64,000 nt of DNA from Gemmatimonadota bacterium (GCA_029262115.1 JAJCZZ010000031.1:62001-126000); one strand, 5' to 3'; positions 43,403 through 54,517 are shown, numbered from the stretch's first letter. Made by a program: numbers and translations. Notes: generated by a model not told the origin, from the letters alone.

Positions 43403-43806
43403 CGCTCTCGAACGCCTTGGATGAAGAGGACGATGGAGTAGACGACGGCGAAGGCGGGCAGAAGCAGGTATCCCGGCAATTGGGGTGCATCCAACATCTC
43501 CTCGAAGAGCCCCCAGAGAGAAGCCAGGAAAAGAACCAGCCCGCCGCCGATCGAAACGGCGCGAAGCTGGAGCAGGTGCATCATCTCGTCCTCCCGCCGG
43601 ATCATCCGCGCGAATGCGCCCCCCCACAGGATCAGGATCACGGTGGGGAGGACGACAGCCGCGATCCGGGCCTCCCCGTGACCCGTAGCTCGCGTGAGGA
43701 GGGCGCCGGCGGCGAGCGTTACCGCGAATAGTGTCATCAGCAGAGCCTGGAGCCGGATGAACCGCGTGCGCGCGGCGTCGGGTCCGCTTGGGCGTTCCGA
43801 CGTCAT
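43399..43806 (-). CDS. Four-helix small membrane protein, partner of the HTH regulator
   Basis: 135 residues from ATG 43806. Four membrane segments: LLMTLFAVTLAAGALL, IAAVVLPTVILILWGGAFA, VSIGGGLVLFLASLWGLF and YLLLPAFAVVYSIVLFI. The loop MIRREDEMMHLLQLRAVS is typical of DUF2178-like proteins that occur next to YozG-type regulators. Function unknown. Confidence 0.8.
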   Translation of the reverse strand: MTSERPSGPDAARTRFIRLQALLMTLFAVTLAAGALLTRATGHGEARIAAVVLPTVILILWGGAFARMIRREDEMMHLLQLRAVSIGGGLVLFLASLWGLFEEMLDAPQLPGYLLLPAFAVVYSIVLFIQGVRER

Positions 43807-43859
43807 GGATCTACCTGATGGCGGGCCCCATAGCACTCCCGTCGTATCATCGCTCGTCC

Positions 43860-43916
43860 TTGACAAATGGAAAGGATCCTTTCCATTTGGAAAGGACGCT
43901 TTCCATTCAGTCTACT
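43860..43916. promoter_or_regulatory. Tandem palindromic operators in a divergent promoter region
   Basis: A perfect 26-bp palindrome at 43864-43889 has core TGGAAAG-GATC-CTTTCCA; exactly 20 bases on, 43888-43905 repeats the same arms with a different centre, TGGAAAG-GACG-CTTTCCA. TTGACA (43860-43865) abuts the first; TTGGAA (43887-43892) with TCTACT (43911-43916) at 18 bases could serve the amidohydrolase. Sites lie between the membrane-protein/HTH pair (-) and the amidohydrolase (+). Confidence 0.65.
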
Positions 43917-43949
43917 GGGTCAACTCAACGGACTCAAGGAGTAGTCAGG

Positions 43950-45395
43950 GTGTTTCCCACGCATCATCTGCTGGCCTCACTCGTCGGCATCGCGCTGCTT
44001 GCGGGCTGTTCCGCAAGGGTCGATTACCGGGGCGCGAGCCTCTATACCGGCTTCATCCTCGTGGACCCCCAGGCCGAAACGAGCACCTTGAACAGTTGGC
44101 TCGTGATCAAGCAAGGAGCCATCCTCGAAATGGGAGCGGGAACGCCGCCCAGTGGCGACTTCGAAGACGTTCACGACCTTTCCGGCCTCTACGGAATGCC
44201 CGGTCTGATCGACGCCCACGCCCACGTCACGGCGGGACCGCTCGACTCGGGCATCGAGGACGGGTCCCCCTACGTGGGCGTCCGGTCCGGCGGCGCATAT
44301 GCCCGTTTCAACGCGGCGATCGCCCTGGCATTCGGCATAACGTCCATACGGAACCCGGGCGGCGCAACCGAAGCGAATGCGGAATACGACCGCATGATCG
44401 CGACTGGAACGTGGGTCGGCCCCGAGGCCGTGCACGCTGGCTCGGTGATCGAGCCGCCACCCTTCGGCGGTCCGTCGTTCGCGTACCCGACGACTCCTGA
44501 GGAGTGGGATGCCGAGGCCGCTCGCCAGGCAGCGGCGGGCATGACGTACTTCAAGCTCTACACGGATCTGACCGAGGCGGAGTTGGGCGAAGGTGCGCGG
44601 ACCGCCAAGGCCCATGGCCTCATTCCGATCGCTCATCTGAATGCCGTGAGTTGGTCGCGAGCGGTGGAGCTCGGTGTCGAGCAACTCGAACACGCCCTGC
44701 CGACCAGCCCGGAACTCCTGGAGCCGGACGTGCGCGCAGACTACGTCAATCCGGATCCCACCGGTCGGTACATGTTCCGCTGGTTCGAGCTGGCCGATCT
44801 GGGCGGACCCCTGGTCGGAGAGATGATTCGGACTCTGGCGGCGCGGCGAATACACGTGGATCTGACGCTCATGGTGCAGGACATCACCTTCCACGCCGAC
44901 GACCTGACCGAGATCTTTCCGGCCTCCGAGAGGCGGTACTACCATCCGGAAAGCTTCGCGACCGCGATGGCCAACTATGAAGCCATCGCCGGGTTGTGGA
45001 CCGAGAACGAGTTCGACCGGGCGCGCGCCGCCTGGCCGCGGGTGCTGGAGTTGGCCCAAAGACTCCATCGAGCCGGTGTCCCCCTGATGATCGGTACAGA
45101 CGGTACGGGTGGGGCCCCCGTATACGCTCGAGAGCTCGGACATCACGTGGCCGCGGGCATTCCCGTGTGGGAGGTGCTTCGAATGGCCACGGCTAGGAAT
45201 GCCGAGTTGATGGGGTGGGGTGACAAGACTGGCCGCATTGCGGTCGGAATGGAGGCCGACCTCGTCTTCCTGCGGTCCGATCCGGTAGAAGACGTACGCC
45301 ACGTTCGCGAGGTCGAGATCGTGGTGACCGACGGTCATCCTTATCGGGCCGATGAGTTGCGGGCGGTTGCACAAGCCATCCTGGACGGCTCGTAG
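43950..45395 (+). CDS. Amidohydrolase-superfamily lipoprotein
   Basis: 481 residues from GTG 43950, with AAGGAG 8 bases upstream. Lipobox LLAGC. Metal-dependent hydrolase barrel: PGLIDAHAHVTAG (HxH), YFKLYTDL (possible carboxylated Lys), HLNAVSWSR and EQLEHALP (His ligands), IGTDGTGGAP (Asp). Resembles imidazolonepropionase/prolidase-type amidohydrolases found as surface lipoproteins. Substrate unknown; likely controlled by the tandem palindromes just upstream. Confidence 0.85.
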   Translation: MFPTHHLLASLVGIALLAGCSARVDYRGASLYTGFILVDPQAETSTLNSWLVIKQGAILEMGAGTPPSGDFEDVHDLSGLYGMPGLIDAHAHVTAGPLDSGIEDGSPYVGVRSGGAYARFNAAIALAFGITSIRNPGGATEANAEYDRMIATGTWVGPEAVHAGSVIEPPPFGGPSFAYPTTPEEWDAEAARQAAAGMTYFKLYTDLTEAELGEGARTAKAHGLIPIAHLNAVSWSRAVELGVEQLEHALPTSPELLEPDVRADYVNPDPTGRYMFRWFELADLGGPLVGEMIRTLAARRIHVDLTLMVQDITFHADDLTEIFPASERRYYHPESFATAMANYEAIAGLWTENEFDRARAAWPRVLELAQRLHRAGVPLMIGTDGTGGAPVYARELGHHVAAGIPVWEVLRMATARNAELMGWGDKTGRIAVGMEADLVFLRSDPVEDVRHVREVEIVVTDGHPYRADELRAVAQAILDGS

Positions 45396-45452
45396 GGTGG
45401 CTCGGCTCGCTTCGCTCGCCGATCCCGACCGGACTCGGTGGAGGGCCCCCGT

Positions 45453-46706
45453 CTACCGCCCCCCCAACCTCGCACCCGTCAGCCGCGACAGCGCGGCCAA
45501 CGTCGTCTGAGCCGCGTTCAGACCTAGCCGGAAATCGTCATCGGTGAACGTCGTCCACACGTCGAGCGGGGTATGCCAGGTCGGGTTCCAGCCGGCACCG
45601 GTCTGGGCCCCTCGCTCGTTCTCCCGGAGGCTGATCGACGGGACGATGTTCATGAAGGGACTCGAGTCCGTGTTCGTCATGTGCGGACCCACCGACGCCG
45701 GGTAATCCGTGTTGTACGCGTCCGCCGCGGCCTTGAACACGAAGGCCAGCTTCATGGACTCCTCGGCCAGTTCGGACTCCGACTGGAACTCGATGTTGAC
45801 GTCGGCTTCCGGCCGTTGATCGCGGCTGACCGTGCCATCCGCCGCCGGAGCCCCGTGGTCCCACAGCATCATGTCGTGCTGGATCATGCCGAGCCACCGT
45901 GGCTCCGGATACTGACCAGATCCCGCCGGCTGCTCGATGCCCTGGAGGGCCCGCCGCTGCTCGACGTAGGCGGTCGAACCGTTCAGACCGGTCTCCTCGT
46001 TGTTCCAAAGGGCGAAGCGGATGGAGACGTCGGTCCGCACATCCGGCGCGTTGAGGATCCGGGCCAGTTCCATGACCAGCGCCGTGCCCGACCCGTCGTC
46101 GTTGACCGCCTCGTTCACGCCGTGTCCGTCCATATGCGCACCCACGATGTACATCTCGTCGGGCCGGGTCGTGCCGACCTTGGTGCAGTAGACCTCGCTC
46201 CGCTCTCCGTTGACCGGCTCCTCACGGTTCAACTCGCGGATACGCTCGTCGGGCTGCGCGTCCAGGTCGCGGTTCACACCCGTGCGCGCCCGGTATCCGA
46301 AGATCGAACTGCCTCCAGGACCGCTGCCGTTCCGCCCCACCAACCCGCCGGTCGGCGTGGTCAGGTCCGGGGGATCGGCAGCGGCGCGGGGGGCACCGCC
46401 TCCGGTGCTTCGCGGCGGGCGGGGTGCGGGATCGAAGATGTAGGTGATCCGCTCGGTGTTGGTGCATCCGACGGCGCGAAGCTGTGCTTCGATCCAGTCC
46501 ACGGCATCACGATTACGCTGCGTGCCCTGCCGCCGGTCCCCGAACTGCGTCAGACCCTTGAGCGCGGTCTTGAAGTTTTCGAGGGTGAGGCGGTCGACCA
46601 GGGTCTGCGTGGCGCCGGCATCGTCAGCCTGTGCGGTCGCGGGCTTCGGTGCAGCGCCAATGAAGGCGATGGCCGTGACGAGGGCGAGGGTGATGCTTCT
46701 GAGCAT
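45453..46706 (-). CDS. Secreted M28-family metallopeptidase
   Basis: 417 residues from ATG 46706, signal peptide ending PATAQ. Zinc site: GAHMDGHGVNEAVNDDGSG (His and bridging Asp), WNNEETGLNGS (catalytic and metal Glu), IQHDMMLWD (Asp), WHTPLDVW (His). Aminopeptidase or carboxypeptidase of the periplasm. An insertion rich in Pro/Gly near residues 95-150 is not part of the core. Converges with the amidohydrolase. Confidence 0.87.
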   Translation of the reverse strand: MLRSITLALVTAIAFIGAAPKPATAQADDAGATQTLVDRLTLENFKTALKGLTQFGDRRQGTQRNRDAVDWIEAQLRAVGCTNTERITYIFDPAPRPPRSTGGGAPRAAADPPDLTTPTGGLVGRNGSGPGGSSIFGYRARTGVNRDLDAQPDERIRELNREEPVNGERSEVYCTKVGTTRPDEMYIVGAHMDGHGVNEAVNDDGSGTALVMELARILNAPDVRTDVSIRFALWNNEETGLNGSTAYVEQRRALQGIEQPAGSGQYPEPRWLGMIQHDMMLWDHGAPAADGTVSRDQRPEADVNIEFQSESELAEESMKLAFVFKAAADAYNTDYPASVGPHMTNTDSSPFMNIVPSISLRENERGAQTGAGWNPTWHTPLDVWTTFTDDDFRLGLNAAQTTLAALSRLTGARLGGR

Positions 46707-46748
46707 AGTCGAGTCCAGCGGAAGGCGTCGAACAAAGTGGGCGTATGA

Positions 46749-47009
46749 GCCAAGTCCGACCATACGCGACGGGGAGCGGCGAGACAACGGGAGTGGGGGG
46801 CGCGGCGCCCGGCCATCTGGCGTGCCTTTGGCCCCTTCCTGGCCTACCACACCTTTGGCTTCACAGGAAATCCATGGATCGACACAGTATTGCTCACCGT
46901 GCTACAGGTGACGATCCTCGTCATGATGGTGAGCGGGTGGCGTCTGGCTCGGCGATCAACCCGGGAGGCCGGGGGAGAGTCCCCCGTGCCTGGTCGCGGA
47001 CACCCCTGA
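46749..47009 (+). pseudogene. Membrane-protein fragment without a start codon
   Basis: The 344-base gap 46707-47050 contains an 86-codon plus-strand frame bounded by TGA 46746 and TGA 47007. From about 46809 it reads AIWRAFGPFLAYHTFGF then TGNPWIDTVLLTVLQV and TILVMMVSGWRLARRS, a convincing membrane helix with a positively charged end. No ATG, GTG or TTG precedes the helix. Probably the C-terminal remnant of a membrane protein; the family is not recognised. Confidence 0.45.
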
Positions 47010-47050
47010 CCTCGTGACCCTGCCCACCCGACCTCACGGAGAATCGTCGA

Positions 47051-47791
47051 ATGCGGGTCGATGTCCGGCCAGTCGAAGTTGAGGTGATCGAACCGCTCCG
47101 CGATCTCTTCCGAGCCGAAGCGGACTGTCAGATCGTCCGCGACTCGATTCTTCCTCGCGGGCTGGCAGACGCATATCTCGCGACGTGTGACGGGGAGGCG
47201 GCGGGTTACGGGGGCGTGTGGAACGAACACTTCCCGAACCGGGTGGTCGAGTTCCACACCATCGAGCAGTACAGGGAGACTCACTCCGCCCTCTTCCGGG
47301 CGTTCATCGCGTCGAGCGGAGCGCGGGACCTGGAAGCTCAGACGAACATGCCCGGGATGTTGGGGCTCCTCGAGGAGTTCGGGTCCGGCCCGGTGGAGGA
47401 GCATATCCTCTTCAAGGACGGCCCGTCGACGAGGTTGGAATGCCCCGGCGGACAGTTCCGCCGTCGCCGCACCGAGGACGAGGGTCCGGAAGGCGAGTGG
47501 GTCGTGGAGGTCGAGGGAGAGGTCGTCGCAGGTGGTGGGGTACTCACCCACTACAACCCTCCTTACAGGGACATATACATGGAGGTGGACGTCTCGTGGA
47601 GGCGGGCCGGAATCGGATGCTTCATCGTCCAGGAATTGCGGCGGGTCTGCCACGACCGTGGTTGGGTGCCCGCCGCTCGGTGTGATCCCGGGAATGTGGG
47701 GTCGAGGCGAACACTGGAGCGGGGCGGGATGGTGGAATGCGGTCGACTCCTGGCCGCCCGGATCCGACCGGAGTACCTCGGCCAGGTATGA
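47051..47791 (+). CDS. GNAT-family N-acetyltransferase
   Basis: 246 residues from ATG 47051, preceded by ACGGAG. The C-terminal GNAT core shows acetyl-CoA pyrophosphate loop SWRRAGIGCFIVQELRRV and CDPGNVGSRRTLERGGM. The N-terminal half (CDGEAAGYGGVW) looks like a second, degenerate GNAT fold. Acceptor unknown. Confidence 0.8.
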   Translation: MRVDVRPVEVEVIEPLRDLFRAEADCQIVRDSILPRGLADAYLATCDGEAAGYGGVWNEHFPNRVVEFHTIEQYRETHSALFRAFIASSGARDLEAQTNMPGMLGLLEEFGSGPVEEHILFKDGPSTRLECPGGQFRRRRTEDEGPEGEWVVEVEGEVVAGGGVLTHYNPPYRDIYMEVDVSWRRAGIGCFIVQELRRVCHDRGWVPAARCDPGNVGSRRTLERGGMVECGRLLAARIRPEYLGQV

Positions 47792-47830
47792 GTTCCTGGG
47801 TCATCCGACAACCCTTCAGGAGAGAGCAAC

Positions 47831-48355
47831 GTGAAAAGGAGCGAACTCGAGGATCTGACCGAACATCTGGAACGGTATCGATCGATCACGCTCCAGCTGT
47901 TTGATCTGGTCGGTGAAGAGGATCTGCGGTGGAGACCCCGGCCTGACCAGTACAGCCTCGGGCAACAGCTTCTCCACATCGCCCAGGCGGAGGACCGCTT
48001 CGCCCACGGGCTGTTCGAGGGAGACTGGACCTTCGACCGGGTCCGACTTCCCCGAGAGCTGCCGACGGCGGAGGAGATGAAGGTGTTCTTCCGCGACGTG
48101 CGGACCTACACGCTGGAGCAGCTAAGCACGCTGGACCCGGCCGAGCTGGGTCGCGTCATCGAAGTCCCCGACGCTCCGGTCGAGCACTCCTTGCGCTCGT
48201 GGCTGTGGTTCATCCTGGAGCATGAGCTTCACCACCGGGGTCAGGTATGGGGATACTTGCGCACAATGGGACACACGCCCCCCTTCTATGCCATCCCGCT
48301 CCCGCTGGGCGAACGGCCGGACGTGAAGGCTCGAGAGGAGTTGGGCGGTTTCTGA
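47831..48355 (+). CDS. DinB-family protein
   Basis: 174 residues from GTG 47831 with AGGAGAG upstream. Four-helix DinB fold: LGQQLLHIAQAEDRF (first His) and FILEHELHHRGQVWGYLRTM (paired His metal ligands), the standard HxxxHHxxQ layout. Cytoplasmic paralogue of the DinB lipoprotein at 6067. Thiol-transferase or metal-dependent hydrolase activity possible. Confidence 0.83.
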   Translation: MKRSELEDLTEHLERYRSITLQLFDLVGEEDLRWRPRPDQYSLGQQLLHIAQAEDRFAHGLFEGDWTFDRVRLPRELPTAEEMKVFFRDVRTYTLEQLSTLDPAELGRVIEVPDAPVEHSLRSWLWFILEHELHHRGQVWGYLRTMGHTPPFYAIPLPLGERPDVKAREELGGF

Positions 48356-48400
48356 ATGGGACTGGGCCAGTCTGCGGCCGCCCCGAACATCTCTTTAATC

Positions 48401-48429
48401 TTGACCTTTGGGGCTTCGGCCGGTACCGT
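48401..48429 (+). promoter_or_regulatory. Sigma70-like promoter for the cupin gene
   Basis: TTGACC (48401-48406) and TACCGT (48424-48429) at 17-base spacing, 66 bases upstream of the cupin ATG, in an otherwise GC-rich stretch. Confidence 0.4.
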
Positions 48430-48494
48430 GTCAGCCCTTGAGTAAGACCCGTGCGGCGCCCCGCAGCTGCCGTTCTCAACCTCGGAGGAAGGAC

Positions 48495-48809
48495 ATGGCC
48501 TACGTAGATCCCTGTGAAGTCTCGCCGGACTACTACAAGAAGCTCTTCGAGAATGACGCACTTCGGGTCGTCGAGATGACCTTGCCGCCGGGGCACAAAG
48601 ACACGCAACACTCGCACCCGGACGAGACCGTCTACTTCATCAGTGGCGGGAAGGCGCGCATCCATGTGGATGGTGACGCGATGGAAGTCGACGTGCCAGA
48701 CGGCCATGTCATGCACCACGAATCGTGGACGCACACCGTGGAGAACATTGGGAACACGACGATCCACGCGATCATCTTCGAGCCGCACATGGACACGTCC
48801 CACCTGTAG
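48495..48809 (+). CDS. Cupin-domain protein
   Basis: 104 residues from ATG 48495, GGAGGAAGG just upstream. Single small cupin barrel: HSHPDETVYFISGG (motif 1, with metal-binding His and Glu) and DGHVMHHESWTHTVENIG (motif 2). No catalytic type can be assigned. Monocistronic with its own promoter. Confidence 0.83.
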   Translation: MAYVDPCEVSPDYYKKLFENDALRVVEMTLPPGHKDTQHSHPDETVYFISGGKARIHVDGDAMEVDVPDGHVMHHESWTHTVENIGNTTIHAIIFEPHMDTSHL

Positions 48810-49035
48810 CGCCAGCCGCGCCCACCCTTCGGCGGCATTTCGCTGCCAACCGCTCCATATTCGCTGCGACGGCTCCAACCATCTCCAGGCCCCAGGTCGC
48901 GGCGACTACAGCCCGCCGGAGATCACTGGCGGGCGTGGGATCAGCGGCGGGAGCGTGTCTCCGAACCAAAAAGGGAGTGGGAGGATCCGGGGGTGACGGG
49001 GTACTACCCTGGAGACGCTCCAACGTGAGGCGGGT

Positions 49036-49365
49036 ATGGCGGACGAACAGGCGACGGTCGAATTGCCGGAGGAGCTCATCGCCTGCTTCTGGGACTACGA
49101 CCCGCACCAGCTCTCCTGGGAGCGGAGCCGCCATACGATCGCGCTCCGGCTGCTCGAGAAGGGCGGTATGCACGCCGTTCTCTGGCTGCGCGAACACATG
49201 AGTGATGAGGAGATCCGGGAGTTCATCGCCCTCAGGCGTGGCCGGGGCATCAGCCCGCGGCGCCTCCGTTTCTGGAGCCTTCTGGTCGGCATTCCCCGCG
49301 GTGACGTCGACGAGTGGATCGAGACAGCTCGCAGCAATCCCTGGCACCGCCGGACTCAGGGATGA
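49036..49365 (+). CDS. DUF6922-like antitoxin-type protein
   Basis: 109 residues. The opening ELIACFWDYDPHQLSWER followed by RHTIALRLLEKGGMHAVLWL and MSDEEIREFI matches the pattern (FWD..., hxxxIxxRxLexG) of DUF6922 proteins that sit immediately before AbiEii-like nucleotidyltransferase toxins. An extra tail (PRGDVDEWIETARSNPWH) follows. Its stop overlaps the next start by ATGA. Family assignment from memory of the pattern. Confidence 0.6.
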   Translation: MADEQATVELPEELIACFWDYDPHQLSWERSRHTIALRLLEKGGMHAVLWLREHMSDEEIREFIALRRGRGISPRRLRFWSLLVGIPRGDVDEWIETARSNPWHRRTQG

Positions 49366-49553
49366 CCTTCTACCCGGAGGTGATGCCGCTCACGCAGCAG
49401 AAGATGCTCCATCGGCTCGAGCGGGAGCACCTTCCTGAGATGCTTTGGCCGATCGAATGGGACGAAGTCAGGCGCATGATCGAACGCTGGGTCCTAGCGT
49501 ACCTGAATGCGCAGGCACCACCCCGGTCCGGCGACCAAGGCGTTCGGGGCTAG
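49362..49553 (+). pseudogene. Internally deleted AbiEii-like toxin
   Basis: 63 residues coupled to the DUF6922-like gene. The start MTFYPEVMPLTQQKMLHRL looks like the N-terminus of AbiEii-type nucleotidyltransferases and LPEMLWPIEWDEVRRMIERW like their C-terminus, but the ~150-200-residue core with the GGTxLxL and DxD motifs is absent. Best read as an in-frame internal deletion; a short natural partner protein is the alternative. Confidence 0.5.
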
Positions 49554-49571
49554 AGCCAATAGCCGCCGGCG

Positions 49572-51608
<2,037 letters not shown>

Positions 51609-51790
51609 CTCTGAAGCTAGGGTCGAGCGCCCCGGGTGTCACGGTCTCTATGTCAATGCGTGTTTCGGCCCCACACTTGCATGTCATCTGGGCGCCGCGA
51701 TTTGGGCGCTCGCGCCCGTGTGGGGAACCGTAACCGGACCCGGCCGGTTCGCCCTCGGCAGCCAATCCTCACCACCAGGGACGAAATATC

Positions 51791-52138
51791 ATGGCCGTGA
51801 TCGAGCTCACTGACGCCAACTTTCAGGAAACCGTCGACGAGGACGGAATCACCGTCGTGGACTTCTGGGCACCGTGGTGCGGCCCGTGTCGCGTGGTCGG
51901 CCCCGTTATCGAGGAGTTGGCCGAGGAGAACCCTGATATCCGGTTCGGCAAGCTGAACGTCGACGACAACCAGGAGACGGCCGGCGCCTTCGCGGTTCGC
52001 TCGATTCCCACCATCGCCTTCTTCCAGAACGGCGAAGCACTCGGCGCGGTGGTCGGAGCCTACCCGAAGGAGGCGCTGGAAGACGTGCTCAAGCAGATCC
52101 GTGAGGGCAAGGTCGAGACCGAAGAGACGGCGCCGTAG
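51791..52138 (+). CDS. trxA: Thioredoxin
   Basis: 115 residues: VVDFWAPWCGPCRVVGPVIEE with the WCGPC redox site and the cis-Pro segment VRSIPTIAFFQNGE. General cytoplasmic disulfide reductase. Slightly long C-terminal acidic tail (EGKVETEETAP). Diverges from thiC and converges on the EF-G-like gene. Confidence 0.95.
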   Translation: MAVIELTDANFQETVDEDGITVVDFWAPWCGPCRVVGPVIEELAEENPDIRFGKLNVDDNQETAGAFAVRSIPTIAFFQNGEALGAVVGAYPKEALEDVLKQIREGKVETEETAP

Positions 52139-52276
52139 GGCTGAAGTGGGGCCAGCCTATTCCAGGGGGGCGGTCACGTCGTCGCTGCCCGTGGCTCCAT
52201 CGTCCTCGGTGGTGGTCAACCAAGACGACCCCACTTTCCGAGCTCGCTAGCCAGAGCGGTGCCCCGAGGCGGCCCC
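52139..52276. other. Convergent gap with a long-range inverted repeat
   Basis: Between the trxA and EF-G-like stops, AAGTGGGG near 52144 pairs with CCCCACTT near 52232, about 80 bases apart, with smaller self-complementary parts (TGGTGGTCAACCA). Possibly a two-way terminator; no U-tract. Confidence 0.35.
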
Positions 52277-54370
52277 CTAAGCCTCGGCCACGCTCCGCTC
52301 CGAGGCGACCTTCTTCGCAACGTGCTCCGGCGCAGCTTCATAACCGGATAGGCTGCGACTGTGGTGCGCTCGACCATGACTCATGGACCGGAGCGCCGCA
52401 GCGTACTTGTACATCTCCGACGCCGGCACCGTCGCCTTGATGACCGTGCGTCCCCCTCCGGTCTCCATCCCCTGGACCCGACCTCGACGAGAGGTCAGAT
52501 CACCCATGATATCCCCGGTGAACTCGTCGGGGGTCGTGACCTCGACGTCCAGAATCGGTTCGAGGAGGACCGGGCGGCACTTGGCTGCCACAGACCTGAA
52601 AGCAGCCGAACCCGCCAGCTTGAACGCGATGTCCGAGGAGTCGACCGAGTGATACGAGCCGTCGTAACACTCCGCCGCGAAGTCCACCATCGGATACCCG
52701 GCCACCACCCCTCGGGCGGCGGACTCCTGGATGCCCCGGTCCACGGACGGGAGATACTTCGACGGAATCACACCCCCTTTGATCGAGTCGACGAACTCGT
52801 AACCTGCACCTCTCGGGAGCGGCGCCAGCCGGATCCAACAGTCGCCGAACTGCCCCCGACCCCCGGACTGCTTCTTGTGGCGCCCCTGACCCTCGGCTGC
52901 CTGTGAGATCGTTTCGCGGTATGCGATGCGCGGCTGCTCCGTCTCGACATTCACGCCGTATTTCCGTGCCATGCGCTCAAACTGGATCTCCAGATGCATC
53001 TCGCCGAGGCCACGTGCGATCGTCTGGTGCAACTCCGGGTCGAATGCCGCCGTGAACGTCGGATCCTCCTCATGGATCTTCGGAATCACCTCGCCCAGTT
53101 TGTCCTCGTCGTTGCGGGTTCTACCGCGAATCGCCACGGAGATGTCAGTGGGGGGAAACTCGATCCGTGTCAGCGCGATCGGCCGCTCCGGGCTCGAAAG
53201 CGTATCGTTCGTGTGCGTGTGCTTCAGCTTCGCCACCACGCCGATGTCGCCTGCGTGGAGGACGGGAACCTCCAGCCGCTCCTTACCAAGAGAGATGCTA
53301 AGGTGGTTCAGCTTCTCGGGCGCGCCATCCGACGCGTTCACGACTTCCATGCCATTCGACACCTTGCCCGAGAACACACGAAAATACGACAGCTCCCCGA
53401 CGTGTGGTTCGGCCGCCGTCTTGAAGACCAGCGCCGCGAGCGTGTCATCGTCGGTCGCATGGATCTCGATCACGTCGTCGAGCCCGACACGTTCGGCGGC
53501 CTCGGAAGGCGCCTCGGACGGGTTGGGGCACAGCTCCACCAGCTTCCGCAGCAGGGCACGCATACCGTACGTAAGAGGGGGCGACCCGCAGAATACAGGG
53601 AACACCTCCAGGCGGCCCATCCCGAGCGCCATGGCATCGATCGCTTCGTCCCTCGAGATATGCCCACCCTCCAGATACGCCTCCAGGAGGCTCTCGTCGG
53701 TGGTGGCCAGCGCCTCTTGAAGCTCCGTCACCCACTTGGCTTCACGGTCCCGGTACTCCTCGGGGATGCCGGCTTCCTCGTACTCCCCCGTTGCCGTGCC
53801 CTTCTTGTAGAGATGGGCTTTCTCGGAGAAGAGGTTGATGATGCCGTGGAAGTCCGGCCCTTCGCCGACGGGAATCTCCACGGGCAGAGCCTTGTCGCTC
53901 AGCCTCTCCTGGATCTGGCGGAAAACCCTCTCGAAGTCCGCGTTGTCACGATCCATGTTGGACACGAAAATGATTCGTGGGATGCCCCGCTCCTTGCAGT
54001 AGCGCCATACACGCTCCGTGCCGACCTCGACGCCGCTGGTCGCGCTGACGACGACGATAGCGGCGTCGGCCACACGAACGGCCGAGAGGGTCTCCCCGGT
54101 GAAGTCCAGATAGCCGGGCGTATCGAGCAGATTGATCTTGGTGTCGCCGTGCTCGGCAAACGCTGGCGTGAGCTGAATGGAAACGCCGTGCGAGACCTCT
54201 TCGGGCGTGTGCATGGTGACTGCGGACCCGTCGTTCACATCCCCGTGGCGTCGAGTCGTGCCCGAGACGAAACACAGGGCGTCGATCAGACTCGACTTAC
54301 CTGAACCGCCGTGGCCGACGACCGCGACGTTCCGGATCCGGTCCGTCGTGAATTCCTTTCCACTCGCCAT
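52277..54370 (-). CDS. Elongation factor G-like translational GTPase (EF-G2 type)
   Basis: 697 residues from ATG 54370 with AGAGGAG upstream. All EF-G domains: P-loop VVGHGGSGKSSL (G1), LLDTPGYLDF (G3), domain II ALVFKTAAEPHVGEL, domain III GLGEMHLEI, domain IV GGRGQFGDCWIRL, domain V TTPDEFTGDIMGDLTSRRG. The G1 sequence and the single-copy neighbourhood (no rpsL/rpsG/tuf) mark it as the paralogue, not the main EF-G. Odd: the G4 NKxD reads SNMD, so the guanine-specifying Lys is missing. Confidence 0.88.
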   Translation of the reverse strand: MASGKEFTTDRIRNVAVVGHGGSGKSSLIDALCFVSGTTRRHGDVNDGSAVTMHTPEEVSHGVSIQLTPAFAEHGDTKINLLDTPGYLDFTGETLSAVRVADAAIVVVSATSGVEVGTERVWRYCKERGIPRIIFVSNMDRDNADFERVFRQIQERLSDKALPVEIPVGEGPDFHGIINLFSEKAHLYKKGTATGEYEEAGIPEEYRDREAKWVTELQEALATTDESLLEAYLEGGHISRDEAIDAMALGMGRLEVFPVFCGSPPLTYGMRALLRKLVELCPNPSEAPSEAAERVGLDDVIEIHATDDDTLAALVFKTAAEPHVGELSYFRVFSGKVSNGMEVVNASDGAPEKLNHLSISLGKERLEVPVLHAGDIGVVAKLKHTHTNDTLSSPERPIALTRIEFPPTDISVAIRGRTRNDEDKLGEVIPKIHEEDPTFTAAFDPELHQTIARGLGEMHLEIQFERMARKYGVNVETEQPRIAYRETISQAAEGQGRHKKQSGGRGQFGDCWIRLAPLPRGAGYEFVDSIKGGVIPSKYLPSVDRGIQESAARGVVAGYPMVDFAAECYDGSYHSVDSSDIAFKLAGSAAFRSVAAKCRPVLLEPILDVEVTTPDEFTGDIMGDLTSRRGRVQGMETGGGRTVIKATVPASEMYKYAAALRSMSHGRAHHSRSLSGYEAAPEHVAKKVASERSVAEA

Positions 54371-54517
54371 GCTGGCTTTCTCCTCTACGCGTGATCGCGG
54401 GAAGCGCCGGCGCGGCCGAACTGGTCCGTCGGCGCCCCCCGCCTGTTCGGAGGGGGACGGCCATTCTAGACGCCGCCGGGACACGCTAGCAAGCTGAGCG
54501 CGGGGGGCCGCTCTTCC

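Noticed and set aside
52277-54370. Main translation elongation factor G (fusA)
   Set aside because: No str-operon neighbours and the P-loop and G4 motifs are of the paralogue type.
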